NCBI RefSeq assembly: GCF_027923555.1
Contig: NZ_AP025523.1
Span: 1,488,001 to 1,552,000, forward strand
From: Vulcanimicrobium alpinum
GTDB taxonomy: Bacteria > Vulcanimicrobiota > Vulcanimicrobiia > Vulcanimicrobiales > Vulcanimicrobiaceae
DNA length: 64,000 nt
Direction of reading: 5' to 3'
The notes beneath the pieces are model-generated. The model had not been told where the DNA came from. It made no database searches and saw nothing but the letters and a program-made list of their open reading frames with translations. Below are positions 1-8,636 of the stretch, in pieces. Position numbers and translations under genes: made by a program. Position 1 is the first letter of the stretch. The number at the start of each line of letters is the position of its first letter.

Positions 1-847
1 CCTCGCACCGGGCGACGAGGTGATCACCGGCGCAAACGAGTTCGGCTCGAACGCGTATCCCTGGCTGGCGCTGCGCGAGCGCGGCGTGCGGGTCACGCTG
101 CTCGACGCACCGCGCGAGCGGATGACGCCCGACGTGCTGCGACGCGCGCTCGGCCCGCGTACCAAAGCGGTCGCCGTCTCGTGGGTGACGTTCGACGACG
201 GCTACCGCCACGATCTCGCCGCCCTCGCCGAGGTCGCGCACGCGGGCGGCGCACTGTTCTTCGTCGACGCGATCCAGGGACTCGGCGCATTTCCGCTCGA
301 CGTGAACGCGACCGGCGTCGACGCGGTGTACGCGGGCGGCGCCAAATGGCTGATGGCGCTGCAGGGCGTCAGCGTGCTGTGGCTGCGCGGCGCGCTGCTT
401 GACCGCATCGCGCTGCGGCTGCCGGGCTGGCGTTCCGTCGCCGATATGTGGAACTTTTTCGACTACGCCCAGCCGCCGGCGCCCGGCGCTTCGCGCTACG
501 AAGGGGGCACGCCGAACTTCCTCGGCGCGCTCTCGCTCGCGACGTCGATCGACGTGCTCGCCGGCGCCGGAATCGCGTCGATTGCCGAGCACGTCGTCGC
601 GCTGACCGACCGGCTCGCCGACGGCGTGCGACGTCGCGGTTACACGGTGATCGGCGACCGTTCGCGCGAGGCGGTGAAATCAGCGATCGTGACGTTCCGC
701 CGGGACGGCGAGGACGCGGTCGCGCTCGGACGGCGGCTCGCCGCCGCCGGAATCTGCGTCACCTCGCGTCCGGGCGGAATTCGCGCGGCGCCGCACGGCC
801 ACAACACGGCGAGCGACATCGACGCGCTGCTCGACGCGCTGACGTAA
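1..847 (+). CDS. Class V aminotransferase (cysteine desulfurase-like), 5' truncated
   Basis: PLP-dependent aminotransferase of the class V fold (cysteine desulfurase/isopenicillin-N epimerase relatives). The frame is open from base 2, where LAPGDEVIT continues upstream of the first GTG, so the true start lies before the window. Visible family marks are FVDAIQGLG (the aspartate that contacts the PLP pyridine nitrogen) and AGGAKWLM, whose lysine should carry the Schiff base. The C-terminal small domain ends in a typical SRPGGIRAAPH segment. No acceptor-cysteine loop of an IscS-type desulfurase can be seen, so the substrate is unknown. Confidence 0.8.
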   Translation, partial: LAPGDEVITGANEFGSNAYPWLALRERGVRVTLLDAPRERMTPDVLRRALGPRTKAVAVSWVTFDDGYRHDLAALAEVAHAGGALFFVDAIQGLGAFPLDVNATGVDAVYAGGAKWLMALQGVSVLWLRGALLDRIALRLPGWRSVADMWNFFDYAQPPAPGASRYEGGTPNFLGALSLATSIDVLAGAGIASIAEHVVALTDRLADGVRRRGYTVIGDRSREAVKSAIVTFRRDGEDAVALGRRLAAAGICVTSRPGGIRAAPHGHNTASDIDALLDALT

Positions 848-855
848 ACGCCGCG

Positions 856-1590
856 TCAGCGGCCGCTCCCCGAATCCGCCGGTCCGCCCGCGAAGATCCC
901 GGCGAACAGGTTGATCACCATCCCGACGATGATCGAGTTGTACGCGAACGAGATCACCGAGTGCACGATCACCTCGCGGCGCACGCGCGTCTCCGTGACC
1001 TGCGGGTCGGAGACGGCGAACGACGTGCCGAGCGTGAACGCAAAGTACGCGAAATCGTAATCGTTCGGCCGCGTCGTGCCGGGGAAGTTGATCCCGCCGC
1101 ATTCGGTGCCGTCGCCGTCGTCGTCGAACCAGTAAAGGTGCGCGTAGCGGAACGTGTAGACGGTGTGCACCAGGAACCAACCCAGCGCGATCGCGAGGAT
1201 CCCGAGAATGTACGCTTCCCATTTTTCGGTCTGGTTTTGCACGTGCGGTCCGTGGCCGATGATCGCGATCGCCGAGACGAGTCCGAGAACCACCGACGCC
1301 AGGACGATCAGCAGGATGACGTTGTGGCCGGGGTCGTCGTTCGCCGCGCGCAGCCGCGTCAGTTCGGCGTCCATGTGCAGGCTGCGCAGCCAGAAGAAGG
1401 CGAGCAGCACGGTCGCGGCCGCGTCGTACGCGGCGACGACGCGGGTCGCACCGTGCAGCCAGGTCGGCACCAGGAAGTAGACCGCCGCGCCGACCAGCCC
1501 GGCCGCCGTGAAGCTCTGCAGGCGGCGGCGATTGCGCATCCTCATCGCATGCTCGGCTCGTTCATCGCGCGCCGCGCGCTCGTCGATCAT
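856..1590 (-). CDS. DUF1345 family integral membrane protein
   Basis: A 244-residue membrane protein of the uncharacterised DUF1345 family. An arginine-rich cytoplasmic N-terminus is followed by about four or five hydrophobic segments. The C-terminal block (DYDFAYFAFTLGTSFAVSD, then HSVISFAYNSIIVG) is the diagnostic DUF1345 core. I chose the ATG at 1590 because it lies two bases after the stop of the upstream ATP-grasp-like gene; the longer open frame extending to 1929 is low-complexity arginine-rich antisense of that gene. The two genes are probably co-transcribed. Function unknown. Confidence 0.75.
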   Translation of the reverse strand: MIDERAARDERAEHAMRMRNRRRLQSFTAAGLVGAAVYFLVPTWLHGATRVVAAYDAAATVLLAFFWLRSLHMDAELTRLRAANDDPGHNVILLIVLASVVLGLVSAIAIIGHGPHVQNQTEKWEAYILGILAIALGWFLVHTVYTFRYAHLYWFDDDGDGTECGGINFPGTTRPNDYDFAYFAFTLGTSFAVSDPQVTETRVRREVIVHSVISFAYNSIIVGMVINLFAGIFAGGPADSGSGR

Positions 1591-1592
1591 CG

Positions 1593-3044
1593 CTAGAAGC
1601 CGTCGTCCGCGACGCGGCACGGAGCCATGATCGCGTCGCTCATCCCATGGATCACGCGCTTGTCGGCCGGCGCGACGGTCGCGAGGATTCCGCCGAGCTT
1701 CGTCTCGTCGCCGACGACGAAGTAATACGGGCAGAGCCGGACGCGTCCGTCCATCTCTTTGATCTCGTTCGAGGAGGCCGCGAGATACGGGACGCGGACG
1801 CGGCGTCCTTTGTGAAAACGCTGCAGGATGTACGGCGTCTTCTCGAACGACGCGGCGGCGTCGTGCAGCGCTTCGCGCCAGCCGTGTTTGGTGAGGTCGT
1901 TCGCGACCTTCACGCCGCGCGAGCCCCACGCCAGTTCGCTGTACCCGGACGGCTTGAGCACGTAGTCGCGCTCGCTCTTGCCGAGTTCTTCCAATTGCGA
2001 CCAGTCGTGGACCGGCACGCCCGACGCCGTGAGATCGATGACCGCCGCCTGCGGCGGCAGCGGACGCGCGTCGACGATCCAGGTGCGCGGAAAGATCCCC
2101 AGCAGGCGTTCGTCGACGTGCGCGCCGAGTTCGGCGCGCCAGTACGCGCGCAGCAGCGGGTGATGGAACAGCGCGAAGGAGAGCTTCTCTTCGAGGTGCG
2201 CTTTCGGCGGCGGCGTCAGCTTCACGCGGTTGTGCCGCGCGGCGTAGAGCATCAGCTCCTGTTTGGGGACGTTGAGCAGATCGAAGAGCTCGAAGTTGCG
2301 GTAGAGGACGTCGATCTTCGTCTCGCGGCCGTCGTCGCGCCGCACGAACAGCGCGTCCTCGGTGAACGCGATCTCCTGCGGCGTCACGACGAACACGTCG
2401 GCGAGCTCGAGTTCGTCGATGCGTCGCGCGAGCCAGCGCAGTTCGTTGCGGTAGTCACCCGACTCGTCGCTGACGACGACCGCGACGGCCGGCTTTTCGA
2501 CGCCGGCGATCGAGGCGGCCATCTCGGCGAACCGCTGCGCGATCCCGTCGGCGCCGCCGGCGCTCTCGATCCCGATCGCGCAGTACGTGTGCGCCATCGC
2601 GCCGACGAAGCCCATCCCGCCCGGGACGCTGTCGAGTTCGCTGGCGATGTAGCCGTCTTCGGTGAGAATCAGGTCGGGCCGGATCACCCGCGGAACGTCC
2701 TGCTTGAAGCGGTTCTGCCGCGCGAGCTTGACGATCTGCTCGGGCTTGCCGCGGTCGAGTTCCTCGGCGATAAAGGCCGGCGCCGAGCCGCGCGCGCTGC
2801 GCAGATAGAGCGCGTTGAGCGCGCGATAGAAGGCGAGGAGGTCGTTACCGAGCGTCTCGATCGCCGCTACCGTCTTGGGCGCGAGCGGGAACGGCTCGGG
2901 GGTGATGCGCCACGGAACCCCGTCGGCGGCGCCGTCGGCGATCCGGAAGAGGCCGGGCGGAAGATTCTGGCTGACGTAACGACCGCGTCCCGCAGCATCC
3001 AGCTCCGGGACGACGCTGGTACAGGCCATCAGCCGCGTCGACAC
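1593..3044 (-). CDS. ATP-grasp-like protein of unknown substrate
   Basis: A 483-residue soluble protein. A conserved acidic segment (RPDLILTEDGYIASELDSVP, about residues 120-140) and a C-terminal region with DYVLKPSGYSELAWGS, YILQRFHKGRRVRVPY and a GGILATVAP segment resemble the carboxylate-amine ligase part of circularly permuted ATP-grasp enzymes (glutathionylspermidine synthase-like fold). The residues of the two halves fit that fold only loosely, and the substrate cannot be named. It heads a two-gene operon with the DUF1345 gene. A start at the sixth residue (MACTS) is also possible. Confidence 0.5.
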   Translation of the reverse strand: MSTRLMACTSVVPELDAAGRGRYVSQNLPPGLFRIADGAADGVPWRITPEPFPLAPKTVAAIETLGNDLLAFYRALNALYLRSARGSAPAFIAEELDRGKPEQIVKLARQNRFKQDVPRVIRPDLILTEDGYIASELDSVPGGMGFVGAMAHTYCAIGIESAGGADGIAQRFAEMAASIAGVEKPAVAVVVSDESGDYRNELRWLARRIDELELADVFVVTPQEIAFTEDALFVRRDDGRETKIDVLYRNFELFDLLNVPKQELMLYAARHNRVKLTPPPKAHLEEKLSFALFHHPLLRAYWRAELGAHVDERLLGIFPRTWIVDARPLPPQAAVIDLTASGVPVHDWSQLEELGKSERDYVLKPSGYSELAWGSRGVKVANDLTKHGWREALHDAAASFEKTPYILQRFHKGRRVRVPYLAASSNEIKEMDGRVRLCPYYFVVGDETKLGGILATVAPADKRVIHGMSDAIMAPCRVADDGF

Positions 3045-3100
3045 CTCATGTCTGTGCCCAGGAACCGGGCGGCGCGTGCACGGTTGCGCCGCCGCCTTGC

Positions 3101-3469
3101 TTATTTGAGCGGGACGGCTCCCGGAAGCAGCAGGGCGTGCTCGATCGCGACGCCGCCGTCGCGATAGGCCAGCGTCAGATGCAGCGTGTACTGCAGGCCC
3201 AGCGGGGCCAGCGCGACGTCGTCGACGGCGCGGGAGGCCGCCGCGCCGGGCAGGATCTCGATCGCGGCGGCGTGGCTGAACGAGGCCGAGGCGCCCTTGA
3301 AGCTCTCGCTGATCGCGACGCTCTTCCCTTCAGGCGCGGCGGCGCAGACGGTCACGGCGACGGGCTGGCCGCCGACCGGAAACGTCTCGTGGGAGCACTT
3401 TCCGCCCTGAGCGAGGGCCGGAGCGATGCTCGCGGCGACGAGGGCCGCGACCGCGACGAAGGTGCGCAT
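3101..3469 (-). CDS. Secreted protein of unknown function
   Basis: A 122-residue protein with a clear Sec signal peptide (MRTFVAVAALVAASIAPALA, predicted cut after ALA). The mature part is a small beta-rich domain with two cysteines (in KCSHE and VTVCAA) that could form a disulfide in the periplasm. An upstream in-frame ATG at 3481 would add four residues; the ATG at 3469 gives a normal signal-peptide n-region. It is a single gene, divergent from the HAD gene at 3601. I recognise no family. Confidence 0.6.
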   Translation of the reverse strand: MRTFVAVAALVAASIAPALAQGGKCSHETFPVGGQPVAVTVCAAAPEGKSVAISESFKGASASFSHAAAIEILPGAAASRAVDDVALAPLGLQYTLHLTLAYRDGGVAIEHALLLPGAVPLK

Positions 3470-3600
3470 ATGCCCCGTCAACGTAACCGCACGGGTCGGC
3501 GTTGCGTTTTTCTCAGCCGATGCTTAGGGTATGCTGTTGTGCTCGGAGGCCGCCCGCGGAGTCGGACCTGCTCCGCGCCGCGTTGCCGGATTGTAAAAGG

Positions 3601-4416
3601 ATGCCCACACCAATCGATCTCATCGCCCTCGACCTCGACGGAACGCTGCTCTCTCCCGACGAGTCGGTCAGCCCGCGCAATCGCGCCGCGATCCGCGCCG
3701 CGCTGGCCGCCGGGATCCGGGTCGTTCTGGTCACCGGACGCGGCGTCGACACCCCGATCGCGATCTCGAAGGATCTCGGTCTCAACCTGCCCGTCATCTG
3801 CTGCCACGGCGCGTTGACGAAGGACTTCGGCGCGAACCGCAGGCTGGTGCACATCCCCGTCCCGCTCGAACACGCCAAGGCGATGATCGAGTACGCCGAG
3901 AGCGAGCGGCTGGCGATCGCGGTATACGTCGAGGAGATGTTCTACCGGCTCGCGCACGCGCCGATCTACATGGACGACATGCGGGGTCCGAACTGGCGCG
4001 TCGCCGACTCGTTCCGCGAGATTCTGACCGAGGCGCCGACCTTCATCCGCTTTCTCGGCGACGAGGCGGTACGCCGGATGCTCGAACGCTTCGGCGATCT
4101 GCCGCTGAACTTCCGCAACGAGTCGTGGTTCGATTTTCACGAGGTCGCCGTGCTCAACCGCGAGGCGAGCAAGAAAACCGCCTTGGCACGGCTGTGCGCC
4201 GACTTCCAGATCTCGGCCGAGAGCGTGATGGCGATCGGCGACTCGCGCAACGACGTTCCGATGATGCGGTGGGCGAAGATCGGCGTCGCGATGGGCAACG
4301 CGCTCCCCGAAGTGCGCGAGGCGGTTCCGCACGTGACGGCGGCCAACGATCGCGACGGCGTTGCGCTGGCGATCGAGCGGTTTGCGCTAGGATCGGCGAA
4401 GAAGAAGTCCGCCTGA
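3601..4416 (+). CDS. Cof-type HAD-IIB family hydrolase
   Basis: A 271-residue phosphatase of the HAD superfamily, Cof/YidA type. Motif I is DLDGTLL, with nucleophile Asp11 and Asp13. Motif II is the VLVTGR segment near residue 45. Motif IV is GDSRNDVPMM near residue 213, followed by VAMGNA. The C2 cap lies between. Family members dephosphorylate sugar phosphates or flavin/PLP phosphates; the substrate cannot be told from sequence. The ATG at 3601 is preceded by AAAAGG and overlaps nothing. The stop overlaps the next ATG by one base, so the small gene that follows is co-transcribed. Confidence 0.88.
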   Translation: MPTPIDLIALDLDGTLLSPDESVSPRNRAAIRAALAAGIRVVLVTGRGVDTPIAISKDLGLNLPVICCHGALTKDFGANRRLVHIPVPLEHAKAMIEYAESERLAIAVYVEEMFYRLAHAPIYMDDMRGPNWRVADSFREILTEAPTFIRFLGDEAVRRMLERFGDLPLNFRNESWFDFHEVAVLNREASKKTALARLCADFQISAESVMAIGDSRNDVPMMRWAKIGVAMGNALPEVREAVPHVTAANDRDGVALAIERFALGSAKKKSA

Positions 4417-4673
4417 TGCAGCCCGCCGCACCCAGCCCCGAATACGACTCCGAATTGCGCACGGTCCTTGCCTCGCGCGATTGGGAAGCGCTGCGCGAGT
4501 TCACCCGCAAGCACAACCAAATCCCCGACGACGTCTACGCGCAGGACCGCCACTTCTGGGACGTGCTGCTGCACAAGCTGACCTGCAGCCGGATCGATTT
4601 GCTCGGCCTGCACGACGAGTCGCGCGCATGGCTGGCGGCGCGCGACTACACGACCGATCTCGGCGGGACGTGA
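4416..4673 (+). CDS. Small protein of unknown function
   Basis: An 85-residue, mostly helical, charged protein with no signal peptide or membrane segment. Its ATG overlaps the stop of the HAD gene by one base (TGATG), which supports it as a real translated gene. Tryptophans in SRDWEALREF, RHFWDVLL and RAWLAARDY suggest a compact soluble domain. I recognise no family. The moaD gene begins seven bases after its stop, so it probably belongs to the same operon. Confidence 0.6.
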   Translation: MQPAAPSPEYDSELRTVLASRDWEALREFTRKHNQIPDDVYAQDRHFWDVLLHKLTCSRIDLLGLHDESRAWLAARDYTTDLGGT

Positions 4674-4680
4674 CCGCCCC

Positions 4681-4926
4681 GTGACCGTGCGCGTCCTCGC
4701 GTTCGCGCGGCTGCGCGAACTGCTCGGGTTCGGCGAACGGCGCGTCGGCATCGCCGAGCCGGCGACGATCGACGGGCTGTGGGATCTGCTCGCCGCGGCC
4801 TCCCCGCAACTCGCGCCCCTGCGCGCGTCGACGCGTTTCGCGCGCAACGGCGAGCTCGTCCCGAGCGCGACGGCGCTGCGCGACGGCGACGAGATCGCTC
4901 TGATGCCGCCGGTCGGCGGCGGATGA
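4681..4926 (+). CDS. moaD: Molybdopterin synthase small subunit MoaD
   Basis: An 81-residue ubiquitin-like sulfur carrier for molybdopterin synthase. The chain begins VTVRVLAFARLRELLG and ends in PPVGGG, the Gly-Gly tail that is adenylated by MoeB and converted to a thiocarboxylate. Length and ending match MoaD. The start is GTG at 4681. It overlaps moaE by four bases (ATGA), giving the usual moaD-moaE pair. In the complex MoaD delivers sulfur to precursor Z (cPMP) in the MoaE active site. Confidence 0.9.
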   Translation: MTVRVLAFARLRELLGFGERRVGIAEPATIDGLWDLLAAASPQLAPLRASTRFARNGELVPSATALRDGDEIALMPPVGGG

Positions 4927-5348
4927 CGATCGGACTCTCCGCCGCGCCGCTCGACGCCGCCGCACTGGTGCGCGCTCTGCGTGCCGACGCGCACGGCGCG
5001 GTCGTGACGTTTCTCGGGACGACGCGCGAGACGTCGCCCGGCGATCCGCGGCCGGTCGCCGCGCTCGAGTACGAAGCGTACGAGGCGATGGCGCTCGGCG
5101 AGATGGAGGCGATCGCGCACGAGACGAGCGAACGCTTCGGACCGCTCGCGCTGGGGATGCTGCATCGCACCGGCCGCGTCGAGCTCGGCGAACCGTCGGT
5201 GCTCGTCGTCGTCGCGGCACCGCACCGCGGCGCCGCGTTCGACGCCTGCCGGTACGCGATCGACGCGCTCAAAGCCCGCGTGCCGATCTGGAAGCGCGAG
5301 ATCTACCGCGACGGCGAGACGGCCTGGATCGCGAACACCCCGTCATGA
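4923..5348 (+). CDS. moaE: Molybdopterin synthase catalytic subunit MoaE
   Basis: A 141-residue catalytic subunit that inserts two sulfurs into cPMP to make molybdopterin. Diagnostic segments are VVTFLGTTRE near the N-terminus, HRTGRVELGE, APHRGAAFDACRYAID and the near C-terminal KARVPIWKREIY, which holds the active-site lysine and the conserved P-I-W-K. The ATG at 4923 overlaps the moaD stop by four bases. The gene overlaps the following hydrolase by four bases (ATGA), so translation of moaD, moaE and the hydrolase is likely coupled. Confidence 0.92.
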   Translation: MTIGLSAAPLDAAALVRALRADAHGAVVTFLGTTRETSPGDPRPVAALEYEAYEAMALGEMEAIAHETSERFGPLALGMLHRTGRVELGEPSVLVVVAAPHRGAAFDACRYAIDALKARVPIWKREIYRDGETAWIANTPS

Positions 5349-6097
5349 ACGTCACCCTGCATCGCGTCGGCGACGGCATCGCGGTGCTCGAATACGAAGC
5401 GCGCCGCGCGCGCGACGTCGCGCTCGTCGTCGGCCACGGCTACTCGAGTTCGAAGCACAACCTCGACGGGATGTGCGCGTTTCTCGCCAGCCACGGCTTC
5501 GCCGTCTACTCGCTCGATTTTCCCGGTCATAAACTCGGGGCGAGCGGCGGACGCCTGCGCGGCGTCGACGATCTCGTCGGAGCGATGGCGGCCGCCGCCG
5601 AGTTCGCCCGATCGCGCGGTGCGCAGACGATCTATACCGTCGGGCACAGCATGGGCGCGACGACCGCGCTGGTCGCCGCCGGCGGCGATTCGCGCTTCGC
5701 CGGCGCGGTCGCGATCGCGACCGGCTACGGGCGCCCGACGGTGCTCGACGCGCTCGCGGCGCGCGGCGTCGTCGACCTGCGCGCCGCGTACGTCGACGGG
5801 CTCTCGCTGCCGGAACTCGCGAGCGCCTGGGAGCCGCTGCTCGACGACGCGCTGCTCGGACTCGCGGGGCGGCCGGTGCTCTTCGTCGCCGCCGACCGCG
5901 ACGGGATGGTCTCGCGCGCATCGGTCGAGGAACTGCACCGCCGTGCGGGCGAGCCGAAGACGCTGGTGACGGTCTCGAGCGACCATACCTTCGCCGGCGA
6001 CAACAGCCGCGCGGCGATCCTGCATTGGCTCGCGGCGATGCACCCGCGGCGCGCCGCCGCCGCCGCCGCAACCCCGCTCGTCGACGCGCCGCTCTAA
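5345..6097 (+). CDS. Alpha/beta hydrolase
   Basis: A 250-residue serine hydrolase of the alpha/beta fold. GHGYSSSKHN supplies an oxyanion-hole type HG segment. VGHSMGATTAL holds the nucleophile elbow G-H-S-M-G, VAADRDGMV the acid region and VSSDHTFAGDN the catalytic histidine. The lid is short. It resembles lysophospholipase/monoacylglycerol-lipase type enzymes, but the substrate is unknown. It is translationally coupled to moaE although no molybdenum role is known for this family. Confidence 0.8.
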   Translation: MNVTLHRVGDGIAVLEYEARRARDVALVVGHGYSSSKHNLDGMCAFLASHGFAVYSLDFPGHKLGASGGRLRGVDDLVGAMAAAAEFARSRGAQTIYTVGHSMGATTALVAAGGDSRFAGAVAIATGYGRPTVLDALAARGVVDLRAAYVDGLSLPELASAWEPLLDDALLGLAGRPVLFVAADRDGMVSRASVEELHRRAGEPKTLVTVSSDHTFAGDNSRAAILHWLAAMHPRRAAAAAATPLVDAPL

Positions 6098-6117
6098 CGA
6101 CTCACCGTGGTGCACCG

Positions 6118-7236
6118 ATGACGACGCTCGCCGGAAGCGCGGCGCTGCGCCGCTACAGCCGCCATCTGCTGATCCCCGAAGTCGGTCTCGCCGGACAGGA
6201 GAAGCTCTCTCGCGCGCGGGTGCTCGTGATCGGAGCGGGCGGGCTGGGTTCGCCGGTCCTCGCGTATCTCGCCGCTGCCGGGATCGGCCGGCTGATCGTG
6301 CTCGACGACGACGCCGTCGACGAGACGAACCTGCAGCGCCAGATCCTCTATGACACCGCCGACGTCGGCGCTCCGAAAGCGCATCGCGCCGCCGAACGGC
6401 TGCGCGCGCTCAATCCGCAGATCGCGATCGACGCGCTCGCTACCCGCTTCGAAGCGGGGAACGCACGCGAACTCGTGCGTCTCGCCGACGTCGTCGTCGA
6501 CGGCAGCGACACGTTCGCGACACGCTATCTCGTCAACGACGCGTGCGTGCTGGAGCGGAAGCCCGACGTGCACGGCGCGATCTTCCGTTTTGACGGCCAG
6601 CTCTCGATCTTCGGCGCTCCCGGAGGCCCGTGTTATCGCTGCGTCTATCCGGAAGCGCCGCCCGAGCATCTCGTGCCGTCGTGCGCCGAAGGCGGCGTGC
6701 TCGGCGTGCTCGCCGGGATCGTCGGTTCGTTTCAAGCCTCGGAAGCATTGAAACTCGTGCTGGGGATCGGCACGCCGCTTGTCGGCCGCCTGCTGCTCGT
6801 CGACGCGCTCGACGCGCGCGTGCGCGAGGTGCGCATCGCACGCGATCCGGCGTGTCCGCTGTGCGGCGACGCGCCGTCGATCCGCGACGTCGGCACGGTC
6901 CCCGAGCGGGCCGCTGCGGAGCGCACCGTCGCCGACGCCGATCTCGACGCGTACGACGCGCTCGTCGCCGACGGCGCGATCCTGCTCGACGTGCGCGAGG
7001 CGCACGAGCGCGCGCTCGGCGAGGTCCCGGGCGCCGTCGCGATCCCCGCGACCGCGCTCGAAGCGCGCCTGCACGAACTCGACACGGCGCGCACGTACGT
7101 CGTCGCCTGCCGGGTGGGCGCGAAGTCGGCGTGGGCGGCCGAGCGCCTCAAGGAGGCCGGGTTCGGCAAGGTCTATCATCTGCGCGATGGACTCTTGGCG
7201 CTGGCCGCGCGCGACGCGGCGTTCGATCTCTTCTGA
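6118..7236 (+). CDS. moeB: MoeB/ThiF-type adenylyltransferase with C-terminal rhodanese domain
   Basis: A 372-residue E1-like enzyme that adenylates the C-terminal glycine of MoaD or ThiS. The Rossmann ATP site is VLVIGAGGLGSPVL (about residues 37-50), followed by NLQRQILY. The zinc cysteines lie in CYRCVYPE and ACPLCGD. The last about 105 residues form a rhodanese domain with catalytic cysteine in VVACRVGAKS, able to transfer sulfur onto the adenylated carrier. This MoeBR layout is common in bacteria. It follows moaD-moaE and the hydrolase by 20 bases, so it most likely serves MoaD here. Confidence 0.88.
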   Translation: MTTLAGSAALRRYSRHLLIPEVGLAGQEKLSRARVLVIGAGGLGSPVLAYLAAAGIGRLIVLDDDAVDETNLQRQILYDTADVGAPKAHRAAERLRALNPQIAIDALATRFEAGNARELVRLADVVVDGSDTFATRYLVNDACVLERKPDVHGAIFRFDGQLSIFGAPGGPCYRCVYPEAPPEHLVPSCAEGGVLGVLAGIVGSFQASEALKLVLGIGTPLVGRLLLVDALDARVREVRIARDPACPLCGDAPSIRDVGTVPERAAAERTVADADLDAYDALVADGAILLDVREAHERALGEVPGAVAIPATALEARLHELDTARTYVVACRVGAKSAWAAERLKEAGFGKVYHLRDGLLALAARDAAFDLF

Positions 7237-7263
7237 CCCGCGCGCGGCGAGCGCCGATCGCCC

Positions 7264-7791
7264 GTGATTCAAGCGCTGCCGACGAAGTTCGCCGAGGCGC
7301 GGGTCTTCGTCCCCGACGTGTTCGAAGACGACCGCGGCTTCTTCAAAGAGACGTGGTCGGATCCGAAATACGCGGAGGCCGGACTCGATCTGCGCTTCGC
7401 GCAGGACTCGTGCTCGTGGTCGACGCGCAACGTGATCCGCGGGCTGCACTACGACTTCCGCATGGCGAAGCTCGTGCAATGCCTCAAGGGGCGGATCTGG
7501 GATGCAATCGTCGACCTGCGCCGCAACTCGCCGACGTATCTGCAGTGGCAAGGCTTTCTGCTGACCGATCGCAACCACAAGCAGCTCTTCGTTCCGGCCG
7601 GATTCGGCCACGGCTTCCTCGCGCTCGACGACGAGGTGGTCGTCCATTACAAGAACAGCGTGCCGTACGATCCGGCGAACGAGGGTGCGGTGTGGTGGCG
7701 CAACGCGAAGATCGGCGTGGAGTGGCCGCTGGTCGGCGAGCCGCGCCTCTCGGCGAAAGACGCTGCGGTTCCCGAAGAGTTTCTGCCGTGA
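7264..7791 (+). CDS. rfbC: dTDP-4-dehydrorhamnose 3,5-epimerase (RmlC family)
   Basis: A 175-residue cupin epimerase acting on dTDP-4-keto-6-deoxyglucose in dTDP-rhamnose synthesis. RGLHYDF contains the conserved catalytic histidine region, followed by AKLVQCLKGRIWDAIVDLR, VPAGFGHGFLAL and the NSVPYDP tyrosine segment. Full length for the family. The start is GTG at 7264. The stop overlaps the aldo/keto reductase start by four bases (GTGA). The other rml genes are not in this window, so a related deoxysugar nucleotide could also be the substrate. Confidence 0.85.
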   Translation: MIQALPTKFAEARVFVPDVFEDDRGFFKETWSDPKYAEAGLDLRFAQDSCSWSTRNVIRGLHYDFRMAKLVQCLKGRIWDAIVDLRRNSPTYLQWQGFLLTDRNHKQLFVPAGFGHGFLALDDEVVVHYKNSVPYDPANEGAVWWRNAKIGVEWPLVGEPRLSAKDAAVPEEFLP

Positions 7792-8636
7792 TCGAGCGCC
7801 CGTTCGGCCCGCTCGAACGCACCGTGCCGATCGTCGGACAAGGGACGTGGAACACGCCGACGCGCGGCGACCGCGCCGACGAGGCGAAACGCGCGCTGCG
7901 CCGCGGCGTCGAGCTCGGGATGGTGCACATCGACACGGCCGAGATGTACGGCGACGGCGCGTCGGAGCGGCTGATCGGCGAAGCGATCCGCGGGCTGCCG
8001 CGCGAGCAGCTCTTCCTGGTGAGCAAAGTCCTGCCGTCGAACGCGTCGTACGAGGGGACCTTGCGCGCGTGCGATGCCTCGCTCAAGCGGCTGGGGACGG
8101 ACTATCTCGACTGCTACCTCCTGCATTGGCGCGGCGGCGTTCCGCTCGGTGAAACGATGCGCGCGCTCGAACGGCTCGTCCACGACGGGAAGATCCGATC
8201 GCTGGGCGTCAGCAATTTCGACGTCGACGATCTGCAGGAAGCGCGCACTGCGCTCGAGCGCGATCCGATCGCCTGCAATCAGGTGCTCTACCATCTTGGC
8301 GAGCGGACGATCGAGGCGCACGAGATCCCGTACTGCCGCGAGCATCAGATCGCCGTCGTTGCGTACACGCCGTTCGGCCGCGGCGATTGGACCGACCGCG
8401 CCGGCGTGCAGACGCTCGAGCGCATCGCGCGCGCGCACGGCGCGACGACGCGCCAAGTGATCCTGGCGTTTTTGACGCGGGCGGACGGCATCTTCGCGAT
8501 CCCCAAAGCGTCGACGGTCGCGCACGTCGAGGAGAACGCCGGCGCCGGCGACGTGCAGTTGGACGACGAGGAGATCCGCGCGATCGACGGCGCGTTTCCC
8601 GCGAGGCGGCGGCGTGGGGGATTGCCGAGTCTCTGA
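7788..8636 (+). CDS. Aldo/keto reductase
   Basis: A 282-residue NAD(P)H-dependent oxidoreductase with the (beta/alpha)8 AKR fold. HIDTAEMYGDGASE carries the catalytic Asp and Tyr, FLVSKVLPSNAS the Lys, and CYLLHWRGG the His. IRSLGVSNFD and the C-terminal FAIPKAST segment bind the cofactor. The GTG start at 7788 is inside the stop of rfbC, so the two are co-translated. Physiological substrate unknown; the sugar-epimerase neighbour makes a sugar or aldehyde substrate plausible but unproven. Confidence 0.85.
   Translation: MIERPFGPLERTVPIVGQGTWNTPTRGDRADEAKRALRRGVELGMVHIDTAEMYGDGASERLIGEAIRGLPREQLFLVSKVLPSNASYEGTLRACDASLKRLGTDYLDCYLLHWRGGVPLGETMRALERLVHDGKIRSLGVSNFDVDDLQEARTALERDPIACNQVLYHLGERTIEAHEIPYCREHQIAVVAYTPFGRGDWTDRAGVQTLERIARAHGATTRQVILAFLTRADGIFAIPKASTVAHVEENAGAGDVQLDDEEIRAIDGAFPARRRRGGLPSL

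Noticed and set aside
1647-3167. Long plus-strand open frame of about 500 codons
   Set aside because: It is antisense to the ATP-grasp-like gene, has Arg/Asp-rich low-complexity content and no homology-like motifs; a by-product of high GC.
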